Assembly: GCA_032622095.1 (NCBI GenBank)
Contig: CP136061.1
Coordinates: 16,058,440-16,122,439, forward strand
DNA length: 64,000 bases
Direction: 5' to 3'
Source: Siphonodentalium dalli
Taxonomy: Eukaryota; Mollusca; Scaphopoda; Gadilida; Siphonodentaliidae
Shown piece after piece: positions 54,108 through 64,000 of this stretch. The translations under genes were made by a program, and so were the position numbers. Each line of letters begins with the position of its first letter. Within the stretch, counting starts at the first letter, position 1. The notes under the pieces are model-generated. The model ran no database searches. It saw nothing but the letters and a program-made list of their open reading frames with translations, and was not told the origin of the DNA.

Positions 54108-55025
54108 GCTTTTATCCCCCTTTTCACAATTGGTGTGTTTTCTACAACAAACACTTGGACTAGCGGAAGAGCAAAATGTGACGAGAGCCAGTTTAGGGGG
54201 TAGGGTTGTGTTTTTACAAGTATTGACCACTTATCATAGGTATAGTTGCTAATCCCGCCTATTTTATTGAGGAGTGATGTCTGTGCAGTGCAGCTTTTAA
54301 AACAAATAGCTTGTGCCTACGTAATGAATAGCCCGAGAAATTTGACATCGAATAAGACAGTTTGTCTGAAAAAATCGTCATTATTTGGAGTCATAATGTT
54401 ATTTTATATCCATATCTGCGAAATTCATTCAAATCCCCTCGTTTAATTTGTATCTCTGTTTCGAGAATTGTGTATTGAACAATATTGAGTACATTTGATA
54501 TATGTTTCGGCAGAAAAATTGTTATATCATCCCATTATTCCTGTGTACATATGCGCATGCGTATAGAATCAGGACGCTTTTCAAATTCGCTCTGCTGTTA
54601 TGTTTATTTCTCGATGTTTTTGGACATTTAGCTTTCGGACATAAAGGATATTCAGTTCTGTATGACTCGTTAGGATTATATAGTTTGAATGTCAGATAAG
54701 AAACATTACGTGTACATCTGCTTTAAACTGCTTACCCCGGATTATAGAAGAAAGTCGGGGTCCCAACCTCACTAAATTAATTAAGCCAATATAGCCAGCA
54801 AATGACCCATATATCACGTTTTGACATGACTCTTGTAAAAGTAGACATTTGTAAGACTTGCTACATCAGTCGTTTGATGTTCTAAACTTGTTTAAATTGA
54901 ATTAAATAAAATAAAATAATTTTTTTTAAATCATATAAAATATATAAATCACATGCATGTTCATTGAATTTCCTCATCGTGTGGTCATATGTTCTGTTTA
55001 TGAGGTAATCTAACTACCATGTACA
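54108..55025. other. no recognisable gene
   Basis: The word GAAAGTCGGGGTCCCAACCTCACTAAATT (54751-54779), i.e. a stray piece of the 224-bp satellite, appears well before the main array. Otherwise A+T-rich. Confidence 0.5.
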
Positions 55026-55042
55026 TTGAGATATTCATTATA

Positions 55043-55216
55043 AATAGAGAAGTTAAGGTAATAGCGCGTAACGTGAACATCAATGTATGAGAGTAGTCCT
55101 GTCTGGTGCATCGAAACTTCATGCAGCTTTGTTTCAGGTTGTATATTGATATTCATGTCTATATGATATTGATTATAAATAGAGAGGTTAAGGTAATAAC
55201 GTGTAACGTGAAGTTA
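55043..55216 (+). repeat. 132-bp direct repeat, left palindrome edge
   Basis: ATAAATAGAGAAGTTAAGGT (55042) and ATAAATAGAGAGGTTAAGGT (55174) start two units. The right edge has the matching inverted duplication, GACATGAATATCGATATGCA at 59828 and 59962, 134 bp apart. Confidence 0.8.
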
Positions 55217-55439
55217 CAGTGTTATTTATGATGTTTGTAAAGGAATTGTTCATTAATTTTTATAGCGATTCTTCGCCACATATCAACAGGTAAATATACA
55301 ATTTTCCGAGATGATGTAAGGAACCTGAGTGAATTTTGAAGTAACTTTGTAAGTTTGCATTATCCTGACAAAGTTCCTTTACAAAATATCAAGATTAAGC
55401 AGGGTATGGATAAAGAGCGTTTGTCCATTCCATGCACAA

Positions 55440-57636
55440 GGACTTTAATAGAATATAGCCATCGGACAGGGGAACATTCCCTCTGTATAACTAGATATTT
55501 CCCGAGTCCCCCCCCCTTCTGTAGAAGTTGCCGAGATATTAAGAAACAAAAGACGGGCTCTCAACCTCACTAAATTTACAGAGTGCATATGCTATAGATA
55601 ATATTCGATGAATCTGCCGAATTTATCACTTGAAACACTGGAATATTTCCACGCTGTGGGCAGAAGCTGGGAATTAATTTTGATGCCATCGGAAAGGGGA
55701 ACATTCCCTCTGTGTAACTAGATATTTCCCGAGCCCCTCCCTTCTGGATAAGTTGCCGAGATATTAAGAAACAAAAGTCGGGGTCCCAACCTCACTAAAT
55801 TTACTGAGTGCATCTGTTACAGAATATGTTTGTTGAATCTGCCGAATTTAGTACTTGAAACGCTGAGATATTTCCACGCTGTGGGCAGAATCTGGGAATT
55901 AATTTTGATGCCATCGGAAAGGGGAACATTCCGTCTGTGTAACTTGATATTTCCCGAGCCCCTCCCTTCTGGATAAGTTGCCGAAATATTAAGAAACAAA
56001 AGTCGGGGTCCCAACCTCACTAAATTTACAGAGTGCATCTGTTATAGATAATATCTGATGAATCTGCTGAATTTATCACTTGAAACGCTGAGATATTTCC
56101 ACGCTGTGGGAAGAACCTGGGAATTAATTTTGATGTCATCGAAAAGGGGAACATTCCCTCTGTGTAAGTAGATATTTCCGGGGCCCTCCCTTCTGGATAA
56201 GTTGCCGAAATATTAAGAAACAAAAGTCGGGGTCCCAACCTCACTAAATTACAGAGTGCATCTGTTATAGATAATATCTGATGAATCTGCCGAATTTATC
56301 ACTTGAAACGCTGGGATATTTCCACGCTGTGGGAAGAACCTGGGAGTTAATGTTGATGTCATCGGAAAGGGGAACATTCCCTCTGTATAACTAGATATTT
56401 CCCGATCCTCCCTTCTGGATAAGTTGCCGAAATATTGAGAAACAAAAGTCGGGGTCCCAACCTCACTAAATTTAACATCAGAAATAACTCCGGTGCCCAA
56501 CCTCACCTCGCAAAATGGTATATTTATCTATTAAATTCTTGATATGTTTGTAAAGAAACGCTAACAAAATTAAGAAACAATTTCTTTACAATGATAGTCA
56601 GAAATTACTTGGGTATAACCTTTCACCTCTGTGGCAGACAGCGGCAATTAACATTGCTGGTATGTTTGATTCCCAATACACTCCCGAATACACTGTGTAT
56701 TAGGGGATTATTGGCGCGGTATATGGATGTTTATTGATAGTGTATTGAATTTGATAGTCTAGACTGACAGGGGTCATATATGGTCACATGTAGCTAATGA
56801 CCGCAACATGCATGCATTGTTTATTTGTAGTTTATTGCAACTGAAGTCTATGATACATTGTTGAGTATACGACAATTATTGTTGTATATTACATGTATAG
56901 CCAATATATATGCTATTTAAAAGCTGTTAACCGTTTGCAAACTGCAATCATCATATCAGTCTAACTAGGCGTAACTGGGAATTAATTTTGATGCCATCGG
57001 AAAGGGAAACATTCCCTCTGTGTAAATAGATATTTCACGGGCCCCTCCCTTCTGGATAAGTTGCCGAAATATTAAGAAACAAAAGTCGGGGTCCCAACCT
57101 CACTAAATTACAGAGTGCATCTGTTATAGATAATAGCTGATGAATCTGCCGAATTTATCACTTGAAACGCTGGGATATGTCCACGCTGTGGGAAGAACCT
57201 GGGAGTTAATTTTGATGTCATCGGAAAGGGGAACATTCCCTCTGTATAACTAGATATTTCCCGAGCCCCTCCCTTCTGGATAATTTGCCGAAATATTAAG
57301 AAACAAAAGTCGGGGTCCCAACCTCACTAAATTTACTGAGTGCATCTGTTACAGAATATGTTTGTTGAATCTGCCGAATTTATTACTTGAAACACTGAGA
57401 TATTTCCACGCTGTGGGCAGAACCTGGGAATTAATTTTGATGCCATCGGAAAGGGGAACATTCCCTCTGTATAACTAGATATTTCGCGAGCCCCTCCCTT
57501 CTCGATAAGTTGCCGAAATATTAAGAAACAAAAGTCGGGGTCCCAACCTCACTAAATTTACAGAGTGCATCTGTTACAGAATATGTTTGTTGAATCTGCC
57601 GAATTTATCACTTGAAACGCTGGGATATTTCCACGC
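55440..57636 (+). repeat. 224-bp satellite, forward arm, eight units
   Basis: The GTCGGGGTCCCAACCTCAC anchor lies at 55552 (variant), 55778, 56002, 56226, 56449, 57085, 57309 and 57534. The period is 223-226 bp except where a 500-bp block interrupts (56474-56973). Each unit has CCATCGGAAAGGGGAACATT, CCCGAGCCCCTCCCTTCTGG, GATGAATCTGCCGAATTTAT and TTTCCACGCTGTGGG. Confidence 0.95.
56474..56973 (+). repeat. 500-bp block, copy 1, inside the satellite
   Basis: From AACATCAGAAATAACTCCGG to CAGTCTAACTAGGCGTA. The same block recurs directly at 58926-59410 with few differences. It interrupts a satellite unit, which resumes at CTGGGAATTAATTTTGATGC. A CCAATACAC...GTGTATTAGG self-complementary stretch lies around 56670-56705. 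No terminal motif identifies a transposon class. Confidence 0.9.
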
Positions 57637-58670
57637 GTTTCAAGTGATAAATTCGGCAGATTCATCTGATATTATCTATAACAGGTACACTCTGTACATT
57701 TGGGACCCCGACTTTTGTATCTTAATATCTCGGCAACTTATCCAGAAGGGAGGGGCTCGGGAAATATCTAGTTACACAGAGGGAATGTTCCCCTTGCCGA
57801 TGGCTTCAAAATTAATTCCCAGATTCTGCCCACAACGTGGAAATATCTCAGCGTTTCAAGTAATAAATTCGGCAGATTCAACAATCATAATCTGTAACAG
57901 ATGCACTCTGTAACTTAGTGAGGTTGGGACCCCAACTTTTGTTTCTTAATATATCGGCAACTTATCCAGAAGGGAGGGGCTTGAGAAATATCTAGTTATA
58001 CAGAGGGAATGTTCCCCTTTCCGATGACATCAAAATAACTCCCAGGTTCCTCCCACAGCGTGGAAATTTCCCAGCGTTTCAAGTGATAAATTCTGCAGAT
58101 TCATCGGATATTATCTATAACAGATGCACTCTGTAACTTAGTGAGGTTGGGACCCCGACTTTTGTTTCTTAATATTTCGGCAACTTATCCAGCAGGGAGG
58201 GACTCGGGAAATATCTAGTTACCCAGAGGGAATGTTCCCCTTTCCGATGGCATCAAATTAATTCCCAGCTTCTGCCCACAGCGTGGATATATCTCAGCGT
58301 TTCAAGTAATACATTCGGCAGATTCAACAATCATAATCTGTAACAGATGCACTCAGTAAATTTAGTGAGGTTGGGACCCCGACTTTTGTTTCTTAATATC
58401 TCGGCAACGTATCCAGCAGGAAGGGGCTCGGGAAATATCTAGTTACACAGAGGGAATGTTCCCCTTTCCGATGGCATCAAATTAATTCCCAGCTTCTGCC
58501 CACAGCGTGAAAATATTCCAGGGCTTCAAGTGATAAATTCGACAGATTCATTGAATATTATCTATAGCATATGCACTCTGTAAATTTAGTGAGGTTGGGA
58601 CCCCGTCTTTTGTTTATTAATATCTCGGGAAATATCTAGTTATACAGAGGGAATGTTCCCCTGTCCGATG
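57637..58670 (-). repeat. 224-bp satellite, inverted arm, five units
   Basis: The reverse-complement anchor (GGGACCCCGAC) occurs at 57701, 57927, 58150, 58373 and 58597. The turning point reads TTTCCACGC|GTTTCAAGTGATAAATTCGG, where the forward unit switches to the same sequence in reverse. Confidence 0.95.
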
Positions 58671-58925
58671 GCTATATTCTATTAAAGTCCTTGTGCATGA
58701 ATTGGACAAACGCTCTTCAACCATACCATGCAATGCATTTAAACGAATGCTGTTTATTTGTCATGCTTAATCTTGATATTTTGTAAAGGAACGTTGTCAG
58801 GATTATGCAAACTTACAAACTTCAAAATTCACTCAGGTGCCTTACATCATCTCGGAAAATTGTATATTTACCTGTTGATATGTGGGGAAGAAACGCTATA
58901 AAAATTGATGAACAATTCCTTTACA

Positions 58926-59410
58926 AACATCAGAAATAACTCCGGTGCCCAACCTCACCTCGCAAAATGGTATATTTATCTATTAAATTCTTGATATGTT
59001 TGTAAAGAAACGCTAACAAAATTAAGAAACAATTTCTTTACAATGATAGTCAGAAATCACTCGGGTATAACCTTTCACCTCTGTGGCAGACAGCGGCAAT
59101 TACCATTGCTGGTATGTTTGATTCCCAATACACTCCCGAATCCACTGTGTATTAGGGGATTATGGGTGGGTGTTTATTGATAGTGTATTGATAGTCTAGA
59201 CTGACAGGGGTCATATATGGCCACATATAGCTAATGACCGCAACATGCATGCATTGTTTATTTGTAGTTTATTGTAACTGAAGTCTATGATACATTATTT
59301 GTTATACGACAATTATTGTTGTATATTACATATATAGCCAATATATATGCTATTTAAAAGCTGTTAACCGTTTGCAAACTGCAATCATCATATCAGTCTA
59401 ACTAAGCGTA
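58926..59410 (+). repeat. 500-bp block, copy 2
   Basis: Direct, nearly identical counterpart of 56474-56973, with a short deletion near 59167. It sits at the outer side of the inverted arm and is not inverted, unlike its surroundings. Confidence 0.9.
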
Positions 59411-59484
59411 TTGTCGGGGCTATGCCCTGCTAGTCTTGAAACAATTTTCATGGCGTGTACCCGAATATTCAGTGTATACGTAAA

Positions 59485-59592
59485 ACCGTCATCATGTTTG
59501 TGTGTTATCGTATTGGGAGAGGGGCTTTATAAGTTGCAAAACTTGTGCCCCAATCCCTTTCGTATTTTGTGTAAATAAAATTTGTTTCAAGT
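59485..59592 (+). mobile_element. LINE 3' UTR fragment
   Basis: GGGAGAGGGGCTTTATAAGT, AACTTGTGCCCCAATCCCTT and AAATAAAATTTGTTTCAAG match, in order, the 3' UTR and terminus of LINE 3 (33119-33215, minus). No coding sequence is attached, so this is an extreme 5' truncation inserted into the right arm of the palindrome. Confidence 0.75.
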
Positions 59593-60009
59593 CAAGTATT
59601 CAGTGTACTCTACCCGACCGCGCAATACATGCTTTGACGAAATATTTGATAACAGAAGAGGGTCTTGACCTTCAAGTTCGCGTGTTTGAATTATTATATA
59701 GCTTATAAAAGCAACTAGAAAAGACATTAGTCGATGAATTGTCCAAAGTTTCCAACTACAACTTTTACATATTCACTAGCCTATATATACCGACGACTGT
59801 AAAATAAGCAATTATCATATAAAGAGACATGAATATCGATATGCAACCTCAAACAAAACTGCATGAAGTTTCGATGCACCAGACAGGACTGCTCCTATAC
59901 ATTGATGTTCACGTTACATGTTATTACCTTAACCTCTCTATTCATAATGAATATCATATAGACATGAATATCGATATGCAACCTCAAACAAAGCTGCATG
60001 AAGCACATA

Positions 60010-61049
60010 TTAAAATAACAAGGCTTGATCCAAGTTTAAAGAGTTTATATCAAACTTTCAGTTTTGTTTTTATATAAAGAGCGTTTATTATTTAGTACCC
60101 GCGATTCTGATTGCTGATCACCAAGTGGTAACATTCTCAACACATGCACACACTCAAGTCGATTAGATTGATGAATTAGTAGTGTTAAACAAAAACACAG
60201 ACCCAGTGTGTGGACTCGGGGGGTTCCAAACCGCACCTAGCATTTGCTGCGTTTGTCGGTAGAATGAGAACCCAAATGACGACAATTTGAATACCTATGT
60301 CATGATGATATACCACACGAGACATATTTGTTGACAGAACACACCGATGATTCATTTTGCGAGCATAATTCTTGTCCGAAAATATGGCGTAAAACACAGA
60401 ATACTGATTCAGACCTAAGTCCGCCAAAAAGACATCGGATGGACGTATACATACAGATGCATGGCTGGACACACGGCTAGTCGGGCGTACAGGTTGACAG
60501 ACGGGCAGAGGTGCGCCAGTATAACCTATTCCCAGTTGAAATCGACTACAATAATCCATTCATATTACAATCTCATTCTACAGGTTTTCATTCCCCCCCC
60601 TTCCCTAACAATTACCCCCCACGCCCCTGAGCCACTCCACTTTGACTTAATGAATACTGCAAACCATCTTTGCAAGTTAGTTCACAACACAGTGTCCAAT
60701 AAATCTTTCTGATATCCCAACAACCATATATAACAAGATAATATATAAGCAGCAACTGCTTTCAATTTACTTGGTTAGATATGACGTCAAAATGGCGTCT
60801 GCGTGTGGCTAACGTCGTGAAATATCGTATATAGTATGTCAAGTTATATTCTTTGATATTCATTGACTTGTTTCACAGTAATAAAACCCCATTGGAACTG
60901 ATATTATGACCCATAACAGCGCAGTACATTTGGTGAGGTACCCCCGAATCATTTTTTAAAGCCAGTGTACACGTAATGAACGTGACCGCAATTCGGAGGG
61001 AGAGACACCCAAGCCATCCGAAAAAAATCCCAAAACTAGCGCGGGTGCA
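60010..61049. other. no gene; possible 5' UTR of LINE 4
   Basis: No coding signal. The last 100-200 bp before 61050 may be the untranslated leader of the LINE that follows. A C-rich tract lies at 60592-60625. Confidence 0.4.
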
Positions 61050-61775
61050 ATGGCCGACGGCGACGGTGTAGTCAACCAGCTGAAAGCGTTGACCGATGTC
61101 ATCAATGAAGTAAAAAATGGACAAGATGGAATGCGAAAGGCGTTTGACAAAAAACTAGACAAGATGAGGGACGAGTGGAAAAAGACTTTTGATGAAAAAT
61201 TTAAAGTGCTTAAAGAGGACATAACGTTGGAAATCGGAGTGGAACGTGCTAGGATCGATACAGTTATTCAACAAGTTGGAGAGTTAACCAACCGTATCGC
61301 GCACGCTGATCGACAACAATCTGACCCAGTTACGCCGCCGTTACGCCAATCAGCTGATGACAACGAGCTCGCTGTTATTATAACAAATGTGCCGGAGAGA
61401 CAGGATGAAGACCTCGACGAGGTGATACAGGGAATGCTAACTACCATGAAGCTAGAGAATCAAGAGATCCGTGTATTATCCGCGAGGAGGCTGAATAAAA
61501 GGGTGCTGAACAAACCAGCGTTGTTAAAGGTAACTTTCGAAACTGTGCCACAAAAAGTGAATGTTCTTCGGAACAAACAAAAACTACGCGATGATGACAG
61601 CTATAAAGAATGTTACATCCACAGCAGTAAGCCACACGTTGAGAGGCTGGTCGAGACGAATGCCAGGACACTCCTCGCACAGTTACCGAATGGCCATGAA
61701 TTCTTTGTGTCAGGAAGTGGGCGAATCGTTCGGAAGTCGGACCGCCATCACCGAGGGGCCAACAACTCGAGATAG
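61050..61775 (+). CDS. LINE 4 ORF1 (RNA-binding coiled-coil protein)
   Basis: The ATG at 61050 has a good context (GCAATGG). The 241-residue product starts with a charged, heptad-like helix (about residues 10-90: LKALTDVINEVKNG, KKLDKMRDEWKKTFDEKFK, QQVGELTNRI) that should form a coiled coil. A globular domain follows (ELAVIITNVPERQDEDLDEV, RVLSARRLNKR, ALLKVTFETVPQKVNVLRN, CYIHSSKP) with the spacing of the RRM-like domain of L1-type ORF1 proteins. These proteins coat the element RNA. The basic tail (RIVRKSDRHHRG) ends at TAG 61773-61775. The endonuclease frame follows in phase, with no ATG between. The protein is complete. Confidence 0.8.
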   Translation: MADGDGVVNQLKALTDVINEVKNGQDGMRKAFDKKLDKMRDEWKKTFDEKFKVLKEDITLEIGVERARIDTVIQQVGELTNRIAHADRQQSDPVTPPLRQSADDNELAVIITNVPERQDEDLDEVIQGMLTTMKLENQEIRVLSARRLNKRVLNKPALLKVTFETVPQKVNVLRNKQKLRDDDSYKECYIHSSKPHVERLVETNARTLLAQLPNGHEFFVSGSGRIVRKSDRHHRGANNSR

Positions 61776-64000
61776 GACAAGCCGACATGTGACTTTCCGA
61801 GGAAGGCATTAAAAATTGGGCATATACACATTAATGGTTGGACTTTGAAAAGTAAAACATTGAAAACAAAATTAATAAATGCAGTAAATTGTGATATATT
61901 ATGTATTTCTGAATCTCACTTGAAACAAGGAGAAAATATTGATTTATTGAATTATTTATGGATTGGAAATAACAGATCAAGTACACATGTATTAGCCCCT
62001 AAGGCTTCTGGTGGTGTGGGAATGCTAATTAGAGAAGAATTATTACAATATTTTGATGTTTCCATATTAGACAGAGAAATTGATGGCATTTTATCAGTAA
62101 AGTTTAAATCAATTAGTTTAAATGAAGAATTCATATTATGTACATGTTATCTTCCCCCAGAAAGGTCTGTGTGGGGCAGAAATCCAGATAGTTTTTTCTC
62201 ACATATTTTGACAAGCGCTTATTTACATTGTGATACCCCAATGATTGTATGTGGTGATATGAATGCACGCATAGGTAAATTGTCAGATGTAAATATGGAA
62301 CTCGACTGTGTACCCCAAATTCATAATATTGATAACACAGTAAACCAGCATGGAAAATCATTCTTGAATTTTTAAATGAAACTAAGTTATGCTGTTTAAA
62401 TGGTTGTTTGAATAATGAAAACAATAATTATACCTCGATTAGTACCAAGGGTTCAGCTGTTGTCGATTATATTTGTGTGCCACATGACGTATTTGATCGC
62501 TTCAATAATTTCTGGGTCAAAACAAAATCAGATTTAATTATCGATAATTCGTTAGAAAGTATGCTAGGTGAAGGGTGTAAACCACCGGACCATAGTTTTG
62601 TTTTGGTGGAGTATATTGTAAATACAGTCCATGTACATGGCAGCACACCAACTGATCACAAACATACACCAACTAAACTTAATAAACCATTACCAGCTGA
62701 TTTTTTAGCCTCATCTGAAACTTTATTAAATTTGATACATGAAATCGAGTCTGCAATAGAATCCCAAATAACTGTAGACAATATTTATGATAAATTTACA
62801 AAACACATTTTTGAAAATATGTCAGACCAATTACCAAGTTTCAAAAATGGAAGGCGTTCACATAAAAAATTTAAATTTCACAAACCATATTGGAATGATG
62901 ACCTTACTAAATTATGGCAAACAATGAGTAACTTGGAAAATGCATTCCTAAAATATAAAACTAAGTCAAGAGACAAAAATTTAGCTTTTCTAAAATTTAA
63001 AGAGGCTAGGCAAATTTTTAATCGTAAATTACGCACTTATGAAAGACAATATAAACGTAATTTTGCACTCGATATGGAACTAAACTGTAATAATCCTAAA
63101 TCTTTCTGGGACACGATTAAGAAACTTGGACCCAAAAAAGTAAATGGTATCCCAAATGAAGTAATTGGACCTGATGGTTCTGTCATAACAGATACAAAAT
63201 TAATTACAGAAAACTGGAGGTCTGCTTTTAAAACTTTATACAATCCGGAATTTGGAAATGAACTTTTTGATAATAATTTCAGAGAAAATATCATAAAAGA
63301 AAAGATATTTACAGAAAATAAATTTTTAGACCCATTATATGTACACAATAATGTTCTAAATCGGACTATTCAAATAGAAGAAATTGATCGTGCAATAAAT
63401 AAAGTAAAGACTGGAAAGGCGTTTGGCATAGATAAAATACCTGGTGAAACCCTAAAATGTGAATCTGTTAAACCTGTGTTGCTTAGTTTATTTAATTTCA
63501 TTTTTGATACTGACATTATACCATCTGTTTGGAGACAATCTATAATATGTCCCATACCAAACGATAAATCACTAGACCAGAGAATTCCGCTTAATTATCG
63601 TGGCATCTCATTACTACCAACAAGCAGCAAATTATATAATAGTGTTTTAAATAATAGACTTGTTGAACATCTAGACCATAATAATATACTAGTTGATGAA
63701 CAAAATGGTTTTAGATCAAAGCGGTCATGCATTGATAATATTTTCATACTAACAAGCATAATGAAAGGAAAAAAAGATATATTTACTACGTTCATAGATT
63801 TCAAAAATTCTTTCGATTGTATCGACAGAGACATGTTACTCTTCAAACTTCTTAAATGTGGGATAGACGGAAACATGTACCAATCAATTCGAAGTATGTA
63901 TAGAAGTACACATGCACGTATCAGAATAAATGGAGATGTGTCGGAGCCTTTTGATTGCCAATTTGGTGTAAAACAAGTAGATAATTTATCATCTACACTC
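61776..64000 (+). CDS. LINE 4 ORF2, endonuclease-RT, runs off the window
   Basis: The frame continues directly from the ORF1 TAG (HIHINGWTLKSKTLKTKL starts the endonuclease) without an ATG until well inside the domain. Endonuclease motifs: CISESHL, SGGVGMLI, CGDMNAR and, after a one-base frameshift near 62360, VVDYICV and PPDHSFVLVEY with the catalytic Asp-His. From 62360 the second frame stays open to the edge. RT motifs: VKTGKAFGIDKIPGE, LNYRGISLLP, RSKRSCIDNIF, FIDFKNSFDCIDRDMLLFKL (first catalytic Asp present; the usual KAFD reads NSFD) and GVKQ.DNLS at the end. The FxDD block lies beyond the window. It differs from the CR1-like LINEs in lacking the DISKAFDKVWH signature. Clade not assigned. 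Confidence 0.88.

Larger units (their letters stand above)
55030..60005. repeat. ~5-kb composite palindrome containing an inverted satellite
   Basis: Three layers are inverted about a centre near 57636. First, outermost blocks at 55030-55215 (AATAGAGAAGTTAAGGTAAT, CATCGAAACTTCATGCAGCT) reappear inverted at 59829-60003. Second, 55245-55450 (AAGGAATTGTTCATTAATTT, CAAGGACTTTAATAGAATAT) is inverted at 58665-58925. Third, 224-bp satellite units run forward at left and reverse at right. The arms differ by insertions and deletions. Long inverted termini containing tandem subrepeats are known from foldback-type DNA transposons (FB, Galileo); that comparison is inference. Confidence 0.85.

Noticed and set aside
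55817-58100. Proteins encoded by the 224-bp satellite
   Set aside because: Frames repeat with the unit and are broken at each variant; no start or domain evidence.
56474-59410. LTR retrotransposon with 500-bp LTRs
   Set aside because: The direct repeats lack TG...CA ends, a primer-binding site and any gag/pol; the interior is satellite.

Overview
The window looks like metazoan nuclear DNA, most likely from a marine invertebrate of lophotrochozoan (mollusc-like) type. It is A+T-rich and gene-poor, with spliceosomal signals (a PAN-type exon ending at a GTGAGT donor), four kinds of APE-type non-LTR retrotransposon, SINE-like pieces, MITEs and many minisatellites. There are no bacterial operons and no rRNA or CRISPR. 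The organism call is inference from repeat style and protein families.

Layout. 1-1240: SINE-like tail, then a 20-bp minisatellite. 2543-2825: orphan LINE ORF1 C-terminal domain. 5.7-9.9 kb: nearly intact CR1/L2-like LINE whose polyprotein carries a canonical 2A ribosome-skipping motif. 10.2-10.8 kb: promoter-like cluster (CRE, CACGTG, CCAAT, E2F and ETS words). 11.5-21.4 kb: MITEs, hairpins, duplicated blocks and tandem arrays. 21.4-23.1 kb (minus): single-exon LRR cell-surface receptor with a Thr-rich stalk and one in-frame TGA. 24.9-28.5 kb: repeat arrays, one split by a LINE insertion. 33.1-34.6 kb (minus): 5'-truncated LINE. 35.6-41.8 kb: tRNA-like SINE head, hairpins and several arrays. 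43.0-47.4 kb: decayed sibling of the 2A LINE between GCTTCG-rich foldback pieces. 47.9-48.2 kb: first coding exon of a secreted PAN/Apple-like protein; a piggyBac-like MITE lies just behind its splice donor. 50.0-51.9 kb: DNA transposon-like element with a nested smaller copy. 52.5-54.1 kb: 170-bp array with RFX-type words and a small secreted-protein-like ORF. 55.0-60.0 kb: composite palindrome of a 224-bp satellite arranged head to head. 61.0-64.0 kb: start of a two-ORF LINE running off the window edge.

How the parts relate. Host genes supported here are the LRR receptor, the PAN exon and, weakly, the small secreted ORF. Most other content is mobile or repetitive. Three LINEs (5.7, 33.1 and 43.6 kb) and a fragment at 59.5 kb share a 3' terminus close to AATAAAATATGTTTACAC, so they probably belong to related lineages at different stages of decay. 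The strongest items for follow-up are the 2A motif and its broken sibling, the inverted satellite, the LRR gene with its TGA, the in-frame UAG joining the two ORFs of the last LINE, and the TTAA-flanked MITEs with paired 67-bp hairpins.
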